DNA from: Paguma larvata
Taxonomy: Eukaryota > Chordata > Mammalia > Carnivora > Viverridae
DNA: 64,000 nt
Assembly (NCBI GenBank): GCA_030068075.1
Contig: CM057826.1
Coordinates: 94,787,804-94,851,803 of the forward strand
Direction of reading: 5' to 3'
Position numbers and translations under genes: made by a program. The notes under the pieces were generated by a model, which saw nothing but the letters and a program-made list of their open reading frames with translations, had not been told where the DNA came from and did no database searches. Shown one piece after another: positions 1 through 11,728 of the stretch (position 1 is its first letter; the number at the start of each line of letters is the position of its first letter).

Positions 1-169
1 TAGCTCTTAGGTAAGTAGAGGTTGAAGGAGAAGTTGAAAGATCCTGGCAGAATTAAAAAAGCCAATAGAGATGTAAAAGCAAGGGAAGGAAGTGTCCAAA
101 ATTGAAAAGAACTATAAAACTAAACAAAAAAATTTAAAAAGTGTTGAAGAGTAATCAGATCTAAAAAGG

Positions 170-377
170 TTTTTTTTTAAAATGTTTGTTTACTTTGAGA
201 GAGAATATGCATGTGTGAGTGGAGGAGGGGCAGAGAGAGAGGGAGAAAGAGAATCCCAAGCAGGCTGCACACTCAGCTCAGAGCCTGATGTGGGCCTCGA
301 TCTCATGACAGCAAGATCACAACCTGAGCCGACATCAGGAGTCGGACACTTAACTGACTGAACCACCTAGGCACCTC
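170..377 (-). mobile_element. tRNA-derived carnivore SINE
   Basis: Antisense copy. It starts with a T run (complement of the A tail), continues with GA-rich tail sequence, and ends with the complement of the head, gaaccacctaggcacctc. Moderately diverged. Confidence 0.9.
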
Positions 378-902
378 AAAAAGCTTTTGAATGTAGAATT
401 ATAAAATAAGAAATTATGATGCAGAATACTGTTCAACAAATTAGATATCACCAAAGATGAGTAGTGCCATAAACAATCATTATACAAGAACTCCAGATTA
501 GTGAATTAATAAGAAGTTGGCTTTTTATCAAGTATGTAATTTTGCTACATTGAACTGGTGGATAGAGGAAGGTATATGCAAGTAAAAGCACTGGATAAGA
601 TCCTAGTTGATAATTCTCATTTGAAGAACATTTGCCTATGAATTTCTAAAAGAAATTAGAATTTTAGACTAAAGATAATATCTATTCACTTCATTTGGAA
701 ATATTATCTTGTATCTTTAGATAACTTGAGTGTAACTCGAATAATATAACTCAGACAATTCAAATGTAATGGGAAATATTTAAAATACTTGGTAAAAGAT
801 TTTTATAAGTGGAAAAACATAAAAAAAGATACCAATTGAAATGTAGGTCCCAGAATGTTAAAATAATTTACCCAAAAGTATATAGTTACAGAACGTAATT
901 TA

Positions 903-1292
903 TTTGCTAGGGTTACCATAACAAAGTACCACAAACTGAGTGGCTTAAACAACAGATTTATTATTTGACAGTTCTAGAGACTAGAAGTCGAATCAAGGTG
1001 TTATCAGGGTAGGTTCCTTCTGTTGCTTTTGCTGGTTTGTTGGCAGTCTGGCATTCTGTTTCTTGTAGATGCAATTCTCCCATGTTTGCGTTTATGTTCA
1101 CACAGTGTTCTCTCTGTGACCTTATTCATGTCCAAATTTCCCCTTTTAATAAGGACACCAGGCATAATGAATTACTCCAGTGTGACCTCATCCTAACTAA
1201 TTACATCTCTATTACCCTGTTTCTAAATAAAGTTGCATTCTAAGGTATGCAGACCTCAGCATACATTTCAGGCACACTATTCAACCCATAAT
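903..1292 (-). mobile_element. MLT1-type ERVL-MaLR LTR, antisense
   Basis: The segment tttgctagggttaccataac, then agtaccacaaactgagtggc, and the terminal ttcaacccataata are the reverse complement of the MLT1 LTR family as I remember it. It is an old, diverged, solo LTR without internal sequence. Its exact subfamily is not assigned. Confidence 0.75.
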
Positions 1293-1683
1293 ACAAAATA
1301 ATCTGTGTTAAGACTATAACCCAAGTCTCCTGATTCCCATCTGGTGTTACTGTATCTATCACATGTCACTGAACATAGGAAAAAATGTATATATGGTGCC
1401 ATTTATTTTATATAAGACTTCAGGAACATGCCTTAGTTAAATATTTATAAAACAGCTCTTTCAAATTTGTGACTTACTATTAATGCTTTCTCTTAAATCT
1501 CTGTAATAAATGTAGTCTGTATTTTAGCCTTGAAGTTTCCATAAAGCAAGAAATATACAAAATTTTCTAGATTTGCCTGTTTAAAACAGCTGGCAAGAGG
1601 CTTGTTTTCCTAGTTTTCCTGAAGGTCTTTTAAGCTTCACATAACCAATTTTTATTTAGTATTTTTATTTAGCATTATATCTT

Positions 1684-3115
1684 TTTATTTTTAATGCTTA
1701 CTTTTAATTTAATTTTTTTCCAGTATCTTTATTTTTTTAATTTACATCCCAGTCGGTTAGCATATAGTGCAACAATGATTTCAGGAGTAGATTCCTTAAT
1801 GCCCCTTACCCATTTAGCCCATCCCCCCTCCCATATCCCCCTCAATACCCCTCTGTTTGTTCTCCATATTTAAGAGTCTCTTATGTTTTTGTCCCCCCTC
1901 TGTTTTTATATTATTTTTTCTTCCCTTCCCTTATGTTCATATGTTTTGTACCTTAAAGTCCTCATATGAGTGAAGTCACATGGTATTTGTCTTTCTCTGA
2001 CTAATTTCGCTTAGCATAATACCCTCTAGTTCCATGCACATAGTTGCAAATGGCAAGACTTCTTTCTTTTTGATTGCCAAGTAATACTCTCATATATATA
2101 TACCACATCTTTTTTATCCATTCATTCATTGATGGACATTTGGGCTCTTTCCATACTTTGGCTTTTGTCAATAGAGCTACTATAAACATTGGGGTGCATG
2201 TGTGCCTTTGAAACAGCATACCTGCATCCCTTGGTTAAATACCTAGTAGTGTAATTGCTGGGTCATAGGGTAGTTCTATTTTTAATTTTTCGAGAAACCT
2301 CCAAACTGTTTTCCAGAGTGGCTGTACCAGTTTGCATTCCCATCAGCAGTGCAAAAGAGATCTTCTTTCTCTACATCCTTGCCAAAATCTGTTGTTTCCT
2401 GAATTATTACTGTTAGCCATTCTGACAGCAGGGAGGTGGTATCTCATTGTGGTTTTGATTTGTTATTTCCCAGATGATGAGTGATGTTGAGCATCTTTTC
2501 ATGTGTCAGTTGACCTTCTGGATGTCTTCTTTGGAGAAATGGTGTTACATTCATATCTTTTGCCTATTTCTTCACTGGATTATTTGTTTTTTTGGTGTTG
2601 AGTTTGGTAAGTTCTTTATAGATTTTGGATACTAACCCTTTATCTGATATGTCATTTGCAACTATGTCCTACCATTCCATCAGTTGCCTTTTAGTTGTGC
2701 TGATTGTTTCCTATCCCTGTGCAGAAGTTTTTATTTTGGTGAGGTCCCAATAGTTCATTTTTGCTTTTGTTTTCCTTGCCTCCAGAGACGTGTTGAGTAA
2801 AAAGTTGCTGCGGCCAAGGTCAAAGAGGTTTTGGCCTGCTTTCTCCTCAAGGATTTTGATGGCTTCCTGATTTACATTTAGGTCTTTCATCCATTTTGAG
2901 TTTATTTGTATGTATGGTGTAAGAAAGTGGTCCAGGTTCATTTTTCTGCATGTCACTATCCAGTTTTCCCAGCACTACTTGCTGAAAAGACTGTCTTTAT
3001 TCCATTGGATATTCTTTCCTGCTTTGTCAAAGATTAGTTGACCATTTGTTTGTGGGTCTATTTCTGGGTTCTGTATTCTGTTCCATTGATCTGAGTGTCT
3101 GTTTTTGTGCCAACG
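1684..3115 (-). mobile_element. 5'-truncated L1 (3' end of ORF2 plus 3' UTR), L1 part of a SINE-L1 composite
   Basis: Antisense. The T-rich left end at about 1684-1741 is an interrupted A tail. 3' UTR sequence follows, then ORF2 C-terminal sequence: on the minus strand fragments such as [15 protein letters not shown] and GQNLFDLGRSNFLLNTSLEA are readable, interrupted by stops and frameshifts. The L1 stops at ttggcacaaaaacagac (read on the minus strand), inside ORF2, and passes directly into an antisense SINE. A 16-bp repeat with one mismatch (tttagcattatatctt at 1668-1683, tttagctttatatctt at 3316-3331) brackets the L1 plus the SINE as one insertion. Confidence 0.88.
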
Positions 3116-3315
3116 ATTATTTTATTTTTGAGAGAGAGAGACGGAGCACGAGCTGGGGAGGGGCAGAGAGACAGAGAGGGAGACAGAATTGAAGCAGACT
3201 CCAGGCTCCAACCTGTCAGCACATACTCTGATGCGGGGCTTGAACTCACTAACCGCGAGATCACGACCTGAGCCAAAGTCAGATGCTTAGCTGACTGAGC
3301 CACCCAGGTGCCCCT
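3116..3315 (-). mobile_element. Cat-type SINE forming the 5' head of the composite
   Basis: Full-length antisense SINE with a complete head (complement of GGGGCACCTGGGTGGCTCAG) ending at 3314. It abuts the outer target-site repeat at 3316-3331, so it belongs to the same insertion as the L1 at 1684-3115. No target-site duplication of its own is visible at the L1 junction. Confidence 0.88.
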
Positions 3316-3363
3316 TTTAGCTTTATATCTTATATTCCAAAATGCTTAACATATCACTCGTGG

Positions 3364-3570
3364 GCTCTGAAGTCAAACCAGGGTTTACCTTTGGTTCTTC
3401 TTATCACCAAAGTTACCTTTGGGTAGATTATTGAATTTCTCTGAGTTTGACCTTCCTTACCTGGCTAACGATGGAAGGGATAAGATCTAAGTAGGCGATG
3501 ATTATGTGTGTTAAACAAAGTAACATAAAGGTACTTGTACAGTATCTGGCACAAAGTTGGCACTCAGGTT
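3364..3570 (+). mobile_element. MIR-like fragment
   Basis: ctctgaagtcaaaccagggt, the tail of ttgaatttctctgag, and the final ggcacaaagttggcactcag follow the MIR core in sense orientation. Old and diverged. Confidence 0.6.
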
Positions 3571-3934
3571 TCTTTAAGTTTACTTTGCGAGATATTTATA
3601 TTAGAAATAAAGCCTGCAGTTTAAAAATAAAGAAAAAGAGAAGTTGGCAAAGCATTTTATTAAGGGAGAAAAAGATGCAGGTGACTTATTAGAGCCAGAA
3701 TGTTTCACCTCCTATTTCAACATATTCTCATGCATTTCCTATGACCACTTTTCTTCCACCTACTGGTTCTGTTTCTCTCTCTCTCTGTCTCTGTCTCTCT
3801 GTTCTCTCTTCCTCTCTTTCTTTATAATACATATATAAACACTTTAAGTTTATATATGCTTTCTGTATGTTTCTGACAGACTTTTTCCCCCCTTGTTCTA
3901 CTATTTATTATTGTTTTTTTAAGTCATGTCATGC

Positions 3935-4807
3935 CTTCTTAAAACTCAGATTTGTTGAGGTATAATTTACATCCAGTAAAATTCACCCCTTTTAAGTATA
4001 CAGTTATAGCTTTCAGAAATGTATACAGTCATGTAATCGCTACTACACTCAGGATATAGACAGTTTCCATTACCCCCTGAAGTTCTCTCCTACCTTTGTA
4101 GGCCATAGCCTTCCCATCCCCACCGTCTGGAAATCACTGTTGTAAGTTTGGCCTTAACCAGAATGTTACATAAATGTGATCATATAGTGTAAGGCTTTTG
4201 GTGTTTGGTTTTTTTTACCATAACGATATTGAGAGTCATCCATGCTGTTGCATGTATCCCTAACTTCTTCCTTTTTATTATTGAGTACTATTCCACTGAT
4301 TAGATGCACATCGTTCTTTATCCATTCACCACTGAGGAATATGTGTTCGTATCCAGATTTGGACTGCCATAAGCAGGCTGCTGTAAATATTCACATGCAT
4401 CCATTTGTGTACACATTTGCTTTTATTTCTCTTGGTTAGGCAACTGAGAATGGGATTGCTGGGTCATACGGTAAATGTATGTTTAACTCTGTAAGAAGCT
4501 GCCAAATGTTTTTCAAAGTGGCAGTACCATTTTATATTCCTTCTGACAATGCATGTGAATTCCAGTTGCTCAGTATTTTTGTTGGCACTTATTTTTTACT
4601 TTTTGTTTTTTTTATTTTAACCATTCTAGTAGCTATGTAGTAATACCTCATTGTGGTTTCAACTTGCATTTTCGTAATGACTACTGTTTTGCATCTTTAC
4701 ATCTGCTTGTTACTTGTATCTCTTTGCTGATATGTCCATTTAGTCTTTCATTTCTTTTGTCTTCTTTTTATTTATTTATTTGTTTGTTTATCTATTTAGT
4801 GAGGGAG

Positions 4808-4849
<42 letters not shown>

Positions 4850-5150
4850 AGGGAATGAGTTGGGTAGGGGCAGAGAGAAATGGAGAGAGAGAGAAACCCA
4901 AGCAGGTTCTGCACTATCAGTGCAGACCTTCACGTGGGGCTCAAACTCATAAACCATGAGATCATGACCTGAGAGGGAGATCAAGAGTCAAACACTTAAC
5001 TGACTGAACCACACAGGTGCCCTTTGTTTGTCTTCTTAATATTGAATTTTGAAAGTTCTTTAAATAAAGCAGATACCATAACTTTTATCAGACACGTGGG
5101 TTTCTTTTCCAGGCGTGTATTTGGCAAATATTTTCTCCTAGCCTAACCAA
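3935..5150 (-). mobile_element. Old L1 (L1M-type) 3' portion, antisense, split by a SINE
   Basis: ttgttgaggtataatttaca, then cattgtggtttcaacttgca and gaaagttctttaaataaagc match the reverse complement of mammalian L1 3' regions. A SINE occupies 4767-5022. Strongly diverged, no ORF remains. Confidence 0.7.
4767..5022 (-). mobile_element. Carnivore SINE with long GA microsatellite
   Basis: Antisense SINE inserted into the old L1, flanked by perfect 11-bp repeats tttgtcttctt at 4756-4766 and 5027-5037. The tail contains a pure GA tract around 4812-4842. Confidence 0.9.
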
Positions 5151-5204
5151 TTGATTTTTGTCAGGACCCAGAAAATAAATTACATTTAAAATATATTTCA
5201 ATGT

Positions 5205-5600
5205 GGGATGCCTGGGTGGCTCAATCATTTAAGTGTCCAACTCTTAAATTTTTCTTAATGTTTATTGTTTATTTTTTAGAGACAGAGTGCAAAGAGGGGA
5301 TGGGCAGAGAGAGGAAGAAGCTGGCTTCAGGCTCTAAGCTGTCAGCACAGAACCTGACGTGGGGCTCGAACTCACGAACTAAAAGATCATGACCTGAGCT
5401 GAAGTTGGACGCTTAACTGACTGAGCCACCCAGATGCCCCAAGTGTCCAACCCTTGATTTCATCTCAGGTCGTGATCCCAGGGTTGTGGGATCAAACTCC
5501 ACGTTGAGCTCCATGCTGAATGTGGAGCCTACTTAAGATTCTGTCTCTCTCTGCCCTTCTCCCCTGCTTGCCCTCTTACTCTCTCTTTCTAAAATAAACA
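5205..5600 (+). mobile_element. Carnivore SINE interrupted by an antisense SINE
   Basis: Sense SINE with head gggatgcctgggtggctcaa at 5205, resuming after the insertion at 5441 and ending with an A-rich tail near 5600. The interruption at 5246-5440 lies in the box-A/box-B tRNA-like part, so the outer copy has lost its promoter. Confidence 0.9.
5246..5440 (-). mobile_element. SINE nested in a SINE
   Basis: Antisense cat-type SINE bounded by 15-bp repeats of the host SINE: aagtgtccaactctt at 5231-5245 and aagtgtccaaccctt at 5441-5455 (one mismatch). This establishes insertion order directly. Confidence 0.92.
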
Positions 5601-7239
5601 ACCAATCAATCATAGTTGAATATATATTTTGCTGACTTTTTGCTCTGAATTCTTAGAAGCCCTTGAAGGCTGTTTATTTCCCAGTATCGTTTACAAAGAT
5701 ACCAGCACTATTTTTAGGTTTTAAATAGGTTATTTGTTCAGAGGTGACATTTCTCATGTTTTTTAAATTTTTATTTTTTAGTTTGGGTGTACTGGGTCAC
5801 ACTGTCCATTAAAGTGAGAAAGTTTTGGATTTAAAGTTACCTGCTTACAACTCATCATGTAATGAATTCACTGGGATTGCTGTTGAGCTGCTTCTTTGGA
5901 GTGAGTACTGTGTATGCGTGACCTTCGTTGTTACTTCACTGAAGGAAGAAGACCATGGCTGATAAAGAATGAGATGTTCTCTTGGTTGCCACATTACAGA
6001 ATAATATATCATCCACCAATTCTTTCTTTTAAAAATATACTTAATCACTTAAAAAAGAAAAAGTCGCGTATAAATTGATCATAAAGAACTAAGAGACGAA
6101 GAAACTGTGATTAGTTGAATCTCATCCAGAAATTAAGGTGGTATCTGAAATGATAATGTATTGAAGGCAAGGGACAGAGTTGGGTAATGAATCCTGAAAC
6201 TTAATATAAACCCAGTTTCATGAAGTGAAGTTTCCTCCTGTTGTGAAAGATGTCAAGGTGTTGCATTTGGCTTCTTAAAAATCGGGAAGTTCATCACCTC
6301 CACTTTATCTCCTTGCCCATAGTAAATGGGTTAAAAAATTTTTAACCCGAAAAGAGAGAACAGGAGAGGAGACCATAGAAGAAAGCATTTTAGAAGCTGG
6401 AAAACTGATGGATGGTGCTAAGTGAGTTAGTAGATCCTAGAAACCCAGATCCTAAGTTATCATTTGAGAAAGCTGAGAACTAGATTTACATGACAATAAT
6501 GTAATACGTTAGCAGTACCTGATACCTCTTGAAACAAGAGTTTGGAGGTGGAATTTGATAAAAAATAAATAAATAAAATAAGGAGGATACATCGATTATC
6601 AGTTTAAGAAGCAATCATATCCCCAGAGTTTTCTCTCCCAACTATGCAGTTGGGTGATTAACTTACCCCAGTACTAACCTGACAAAGATGGGAGGTTTAT
6701 TCTATAGAGAGAATAAAATAGTGGTCTCTAGGCTGGATAGTGGGGAAATAGGCACTAGAAACTATTGAAATCAAGGAATGATACTAAATAGAGGTGGTTA
6801 AGGGAAGTGTGCAAAGTGGATGCTGAGACCTTAACTTTACCCCATTCCCCACTTTACTACTCAAACACTAGGTGACAGACATTCTCACTGAGGACAGTAA
6901 ATTTAGGGACTCCTTTAGAGAATCTGACCAGCCTAAGAGGAAAGACCTAAAGATAACATCAGAGCTTCCCCCAACAAAGTAGCCCAACTGGATTATCCAG
7001 CAGTGTAGCTCATCTTTGATAAACTAACCATACATAAGTTTACAGATTGCAGTCAGCTTTGTAGGTCCCCAGCTCTTAAAAGTGAACAGTTAAGGATCAC
7101 CAGGCGTATGAAGTTTCCAGTAGGAAAGAGATCAAGAGAGTAAATACAAGACTAGGCAATAGCTTTTCTAATATTCCTCAAAAATAAAGAAGAAAGTTTG
7201 TTTTCTCTATATTCTCAGAGATGAGAGCAGTTGGAATCA

Positions 7240-7830
7240 TGAAACAAAAATTTAGACTATAAAAAAGAAAAAGAATAAAAAAGCTGTTGTAAATTTTAAA
7301 TATGGTAGCAATGTAAAAATCAGAAGGGTTAGAAGATAAAATTAAAAACATTTCCCAGAAAATCGAGAAGAAGATAAAGAAAGATCGTGAATGGGAGAAA
7401 AGATAAAATTAAAGGAATCATCCAAGAGTTTTAATATTTGAACAGTAGAAACATCAGGAAGAGAGAACAAAAGAAAGGAAGCATCAATAAAACTTCAGGA
7501 AGAGAGAACAGAGAAGAAAGGAAGCATCAATAAAAGAATACAAGAAAAATCCATAAAAGTAAAGGATGTGAGTTTACACATTGAAAGGGTCAGAGAAGAC
7601 CCACCGTAACAGATGAAAAAAGACCCATTTATGAAAGACATGTCATTGTAGTGAGTCAGATCACTGGGAAGAATGAAGATCCTGGATGCTTCCAGAGGGG
7701 AAAAACAGGTCACAACAAAAGATAAGGATTCAAAATGACTGTGGACTTCTCAAAAACATGGAAAGCTAAAATGCAACGGGCCATGCCTTCATTCTTCTGA
7801 AGAATTATTTTCAACAGTGAACTCTTTATC
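7240..7830 (+). mobile_element. Old L1-like 5' segment (tentative)
   Basis: A-rich sense sequence whose later part (aacatggaaagctaaaatg, caacagtgaactctttatcc) resembles old mammalian L1-type repeats in layout. Family not established. Confidence 0.35.
7455..7536 (+). repeat. Imperfect tandem duplication of about 41 bp
   Basis: Two adjacent copies each contain caggaagagagaaca and gaaaggaagcatcaataaaa; they differ by a few bases in the middle. Confidence 0.85.
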
Positions 7831-8888
7831 CAGGCAAACCATTAAACAAATGCCTTAAGGTCAGATAAAAACATTTTAAAACGTCTCAAAGCATTTACTT
7901 GTTGCAGCATTTAAAATGTCTTATTTTAGAGATACATACATATCTACAGATGATATGATACATTTTGAATTTACTTCACAATAATCCATCTGGAAAGTCT
8001 TGAATTGGTGGGGGATACAGATGAAATAAGAATGACCAGAAATGTTAATTGTTAAAGCTGAGTAGTGGTGTGTGAGGTTTATTATCCTATTCTTTATTTT
8101 TGCATAGGTTTGCAAATTCTCATAATAAAAAGTAAACATACAAATACACATTCTACAAAGCTTTCTTTTGAAAAATGTGCTCCATGAAAACAGGAAATTA
8201 TTAAATAAAGACGAAGATACGGCAGAGAACATTGTTCTCAAAGTGTGATCTCCAGGCCAGTAGCATCAAAGCCAACTGTGAACTTGACAGAAGTGCAAAT
8301 TGTCAGGTGCAACCTCAGATCTAATGAGTCAGAAACTCTGGCTGTGAGCTTTAGTATTCTGTCTTCAAGTGATTCAGATGTATATGGAAGTTTGAGAGAC
8401 ACACTCCTTTAAAAAAAAGAATAGCTGTGCTCAAGTAGAGAATGGATATCTCATTTCTCTTAACTGCTTGTTCTCTGGACTTAGATACTTGATCTGACAT
8501 TTAACTGAATGGAGTCAATATACATAAAGGCAGAAGAATTGCTCTCAGTTGTGCTATTGATAATAGCAGTCTCAATGGACAGTGGATGTGAAAGGTTCAG
8601 ACTTTGGTAAATTGTTAAGTCAGGTGATTGTCTCAGAAACAGACTAGTTATGAGTCTAATAGATGAACATCCACTATGTATCAACCTGACCGCTGGTCTG
8701 ACTGGCACCTTGACATTTTCTGCTAACATTGTTCTTTGAATTTTCCATTATCTAGAATGTCTTTTTCCCTCCTCTGCTATCAAAAGCCCATATTTTCTTT
8801 GTGCCCAGCCTAAACCACAACTTTTTAACAAACCATTGCCCATCTTTTTGTCTTAACTATAAGATTTTTTAAGAAGAAAATATGGACT

Positions 8889-9019
8889 GGCGCACCTGGG
8901 TGGCTCAGTCACTTAAGCGTCTGACTCTTGATTTCATCTCCGGTCATGATCTCTCTCTGCCCCTTCCCCATTCCCTCTGTCTCTCTCTCAAAATAAATAA
9001 ATAGACTTAAAAAAAAAAA
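8889..9019 (+). mobile_element. Carnivore SINE, internally deleted
   Basis: Head ggcgcacctgggtggctcag, box B region, then a jump straight to the CT-rich region and A tail. The middle cat-specific segment is missing. Short repeat atggact on both sides. Confidence 0.88.
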
Positions 9020-9440
9020 TGGACTAAGCAACTGTTACATGCTAAGCATTACACTAGGTGTTTTACATGTTATTTCTTTTAGTCATCATAATAATAATCT
9101 TGTAACTTAACTAAATATTACCTTATATATTTAGGCTTTTTATATCTGTGCTTTTCTTTTGGGTTGTGCCTTTGATTTTTATTTTAAGAGGAATAGTAAT
9201 TGCCCACTTCTGTTTCATGGTAAAAGATTTCCATTAGCCCAGTGGTTCCCAAACTTCAGTGTGCATATAGATAGAATGCTTGTTGAAAGGGATTCCAGTT
9301 AAAGTGACATTTTTTTGAAAGACATGAATATTTTCATATTATTAAATTGTTTTTGATACTTAGAAGACTTGGAAAGAATTAGTTTTAAGCTAAGTTAAGG
9401 TCATTAAGATACGCTTTGATCGTAAAGTGATTATAATCAG

Positions 9441-9664
9441 GGATGCTTCGGCGGCTCAGTCAGTTAAGTGTCTGACTTTGGCTCAGGTCATGATCTCGTG
9501 GTTTGTGAGCTCGAGCCCTGCCTTGGGTTCTGTGCTGACAGCTCAGAGCCTGGAGCCTGCTTCAAATTCTGTATCTCCCTCTCTCTACTCCTCCCCAGCT
9601 CACACTCTGTTTCTGTCTCTCTCTAAAAAGTAAATATTAAAAAGATTTTTTTTAATAAAAAAGA
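9441..9664 (+). mobile_element. Cat-type SINE
   Basis: Full-length sense copy including the ctgacagctcagagcctgga segment; flanked by perfect 11-bp repeats attataatcag at 9430-9440 and 9665-9675. Confidence 0.93.
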
Positions 9665-9858
9665 ATTATAATCAGATAACTTCTGGCAAAGCTTTGTAAT
9701 ATTCCAGTATTGTTATCATTACATAAATGCATATTTATGGCTCTGCTATCACATTATTTGAATAAGAGTTCCTTGCTGGGTTTTTTTTTTCCAGTTCCTA
9801 GCACAGTGCCTGTGTAAAATGCTGTCACTTGAACTATAGCAAATTTTTATATTTCTTC

Positions 9859-10040
9859 TTTTTTAAGTTTTTTTTTATTCTGAGAGAGTGAGAGAGAGAG
9901 AGAAAGAGAGAGAATCCCAAACAGGCTTTACACTGTCAGCACAGAGCCCAATGTTGGGCTTGATCTCATGAACCAGGAGATCGTGATCTAACCAAACTCT
10001 AGAGTTGAATGTTATTCCACTGAGTCATCTATGCACACCA
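9859..10040 (-). mobile_element. Carnivore SINE
   Basis: Antisense copy from the T run to a diverged head (atgcacacca). Flanked by tttatatttct at 9846-9856 and again just after 10042. Confidence 0.88.
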
Positions 10041-10619
10041 ATCTTTATATTTCTGATGTGGGTTTGATTTTCACAAGTCACCAGAAATTATTCAGAATTA
10101 TTAAATCAGGTAATCGAAGGTAAATAAAGGCTTTTGGGCCAAAATAAATCTTAGCCAGAGTGTAGCATATAGAAGATATTCATTTCTATTAATTTGCTTT
10201 CTAATACTTCTTTCTTTTAGTCTGAAATAGTACTGTTTTAACTTAATTGAAAATTTTCTAGTAGCCACATCTATATTTTCCTCAAGATTTGCAAGATAGG
10301 TTTACAAAAAAAAGGGAAGAAAAAACTGTCTTGGGAAAGATGTTATGTATTTGAGGGAAGTGAGATTATTCAAACTGACCTTGTCTAAGAATCTTTTCTT
10401 AGGTTCTGCTCTCTTAAAGTAACATCTTTATTAAGTAGCTTTTGTTATTTTAGCATTTTTTTTATTGTAGGATGAGTCTGGGAAGGTTCTTCTGGCAATG
10501 TATTAATGTATTTTAATGAGTCCAATGCCACCAAATTTAAGATGCACTGTTATTTTATGTCATGTTGCCAATTCAAGTTGATACCATTTGACATCCTTAT
10601 TTCAGAGACATAAAATTTG

Positions 10620-10980
10620 TATATGTGGCTGGGAATTTTATAATGAGTGAAACGAGGTATTTGAGTAGAAATCTCAAAGAGAAAAATGAATGTGGTAAGA
10701 GATGACATGGTAAGAAGGAGCAGCAGTTGTCAAGTTTCTCCAGGTCTAGTTGAAGGAACTGTAAGGAGGCTTGTGTGGTATAGACAAGGGGAGAGAAAGT
10801 AGTAGGAAAAGAAGGCAGACAGGTGTGCTCCTGGTTGTATAGAGCCTTGTGAGTCATTATTGGGGCTTTGACTTTGTATGCTGAGTGAAAAGGGAAGTTA
10901 TTGGAAGCCTGAGCAGTGGATTGATTTGATCCTTGTAACAGGATCACTTTTGGCTACTTTGTTAAGAATAGATTGTAGGA
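10620..10980 (-). repeat. Old interspersed repeat of unnamed family
   Basis: Phrases such as tagagccttgtgagtcatta, tggggctttgactttg and ggatcacttttggcta recur in mammalian genomes as an ancient dispersed repeat; I cannot name the family or be sure of its strand. An ORF-like run on the minus strand here has no recognisable protein similarity. Confidence 0.4.
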
Positions 10981-11035
10981 GGCAAGAGTGGAAGCAGGAA
11001 ACCCCAGCATCCCCTCAGCCCATCAATTCTGCTTA

Positions 11036-11245
11036 ATTATTACATGATTATACATATTATGTTATGTTATATATATTATTATAATTTGTATATATTATAT
11101 ATTATTGTTATTCATGTTAGTATATATTCTATAATATGTTATTAATTATTAGTAAGTAGTTTATTTCATGATGTTTTATATATTATGTTATTTCTATCTA
11201 TTATACATACTATGTTATATATTATAATATGCATATTACATATGA
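11036..11245. repeat. AT-rich low-complexity tract
   Basis: Irregular runs of tatta/tgttata steps over about 210 bp with almost no G or C; typical decayed AT microsatellite. Confidence 0.85.
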
Positions 11246-11728
11246 ATTAGACCTAGATAATCAGGCTGCTGATGCACACCCTCCTCCACCTCTACTGCCC
11301 CTTGTCTCCCCCAGCCCTACCTTGATTGTGAAGCAGGATCTTAAAGAGAAGCTACAACAGGAAATTTTTCTTAGGATAATATTGGCCACTGCAGCCTCCA
11401 GTTTCTAGTAGCCACAGTGCCAGTAGTGGCTTCCAGGGTCCAGAAGAGGAAGTGTCTCTGTCCACACAGATGACACCATGGGGTTCAGTCTTCTCTTACC
11501 TAGTCTCCCCTGGCTCCTTTCCATTTTCCAGCCTCGTTTATTTATATTTCTTAGCAATACGAGCTGCCTGATACCTTCAAATAAACTTGTTCAGTGAGCA
11601 AGAATCACTTCTCTTGTAATATACAGCACTGTTTGATGTATTTTATTTGAATCTGGAATGCCTTAATTATTTTCTGGTTGAAGACAGAAATTTTAATATT
11701 TTGCATTTATTTGTAAAAAAAAAAAAAG

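Noticed and set aside
2001..3000. Reverse-transcriptase-like peptide fragments suggesting an active L1.
   Set aside because: Only the ORF2 C-terminus is present, broken by stops and frameshifts, with no endonuclease or RT catalytic region.
4806..4860. Regular GA repeats that could be taken for an array with spacers.
   Set aside because: Pure dinucleotide microsatellite in a SINE tail; no repeat-spacer structure and a eukaryotic genome, so CRISPR is not applicable.
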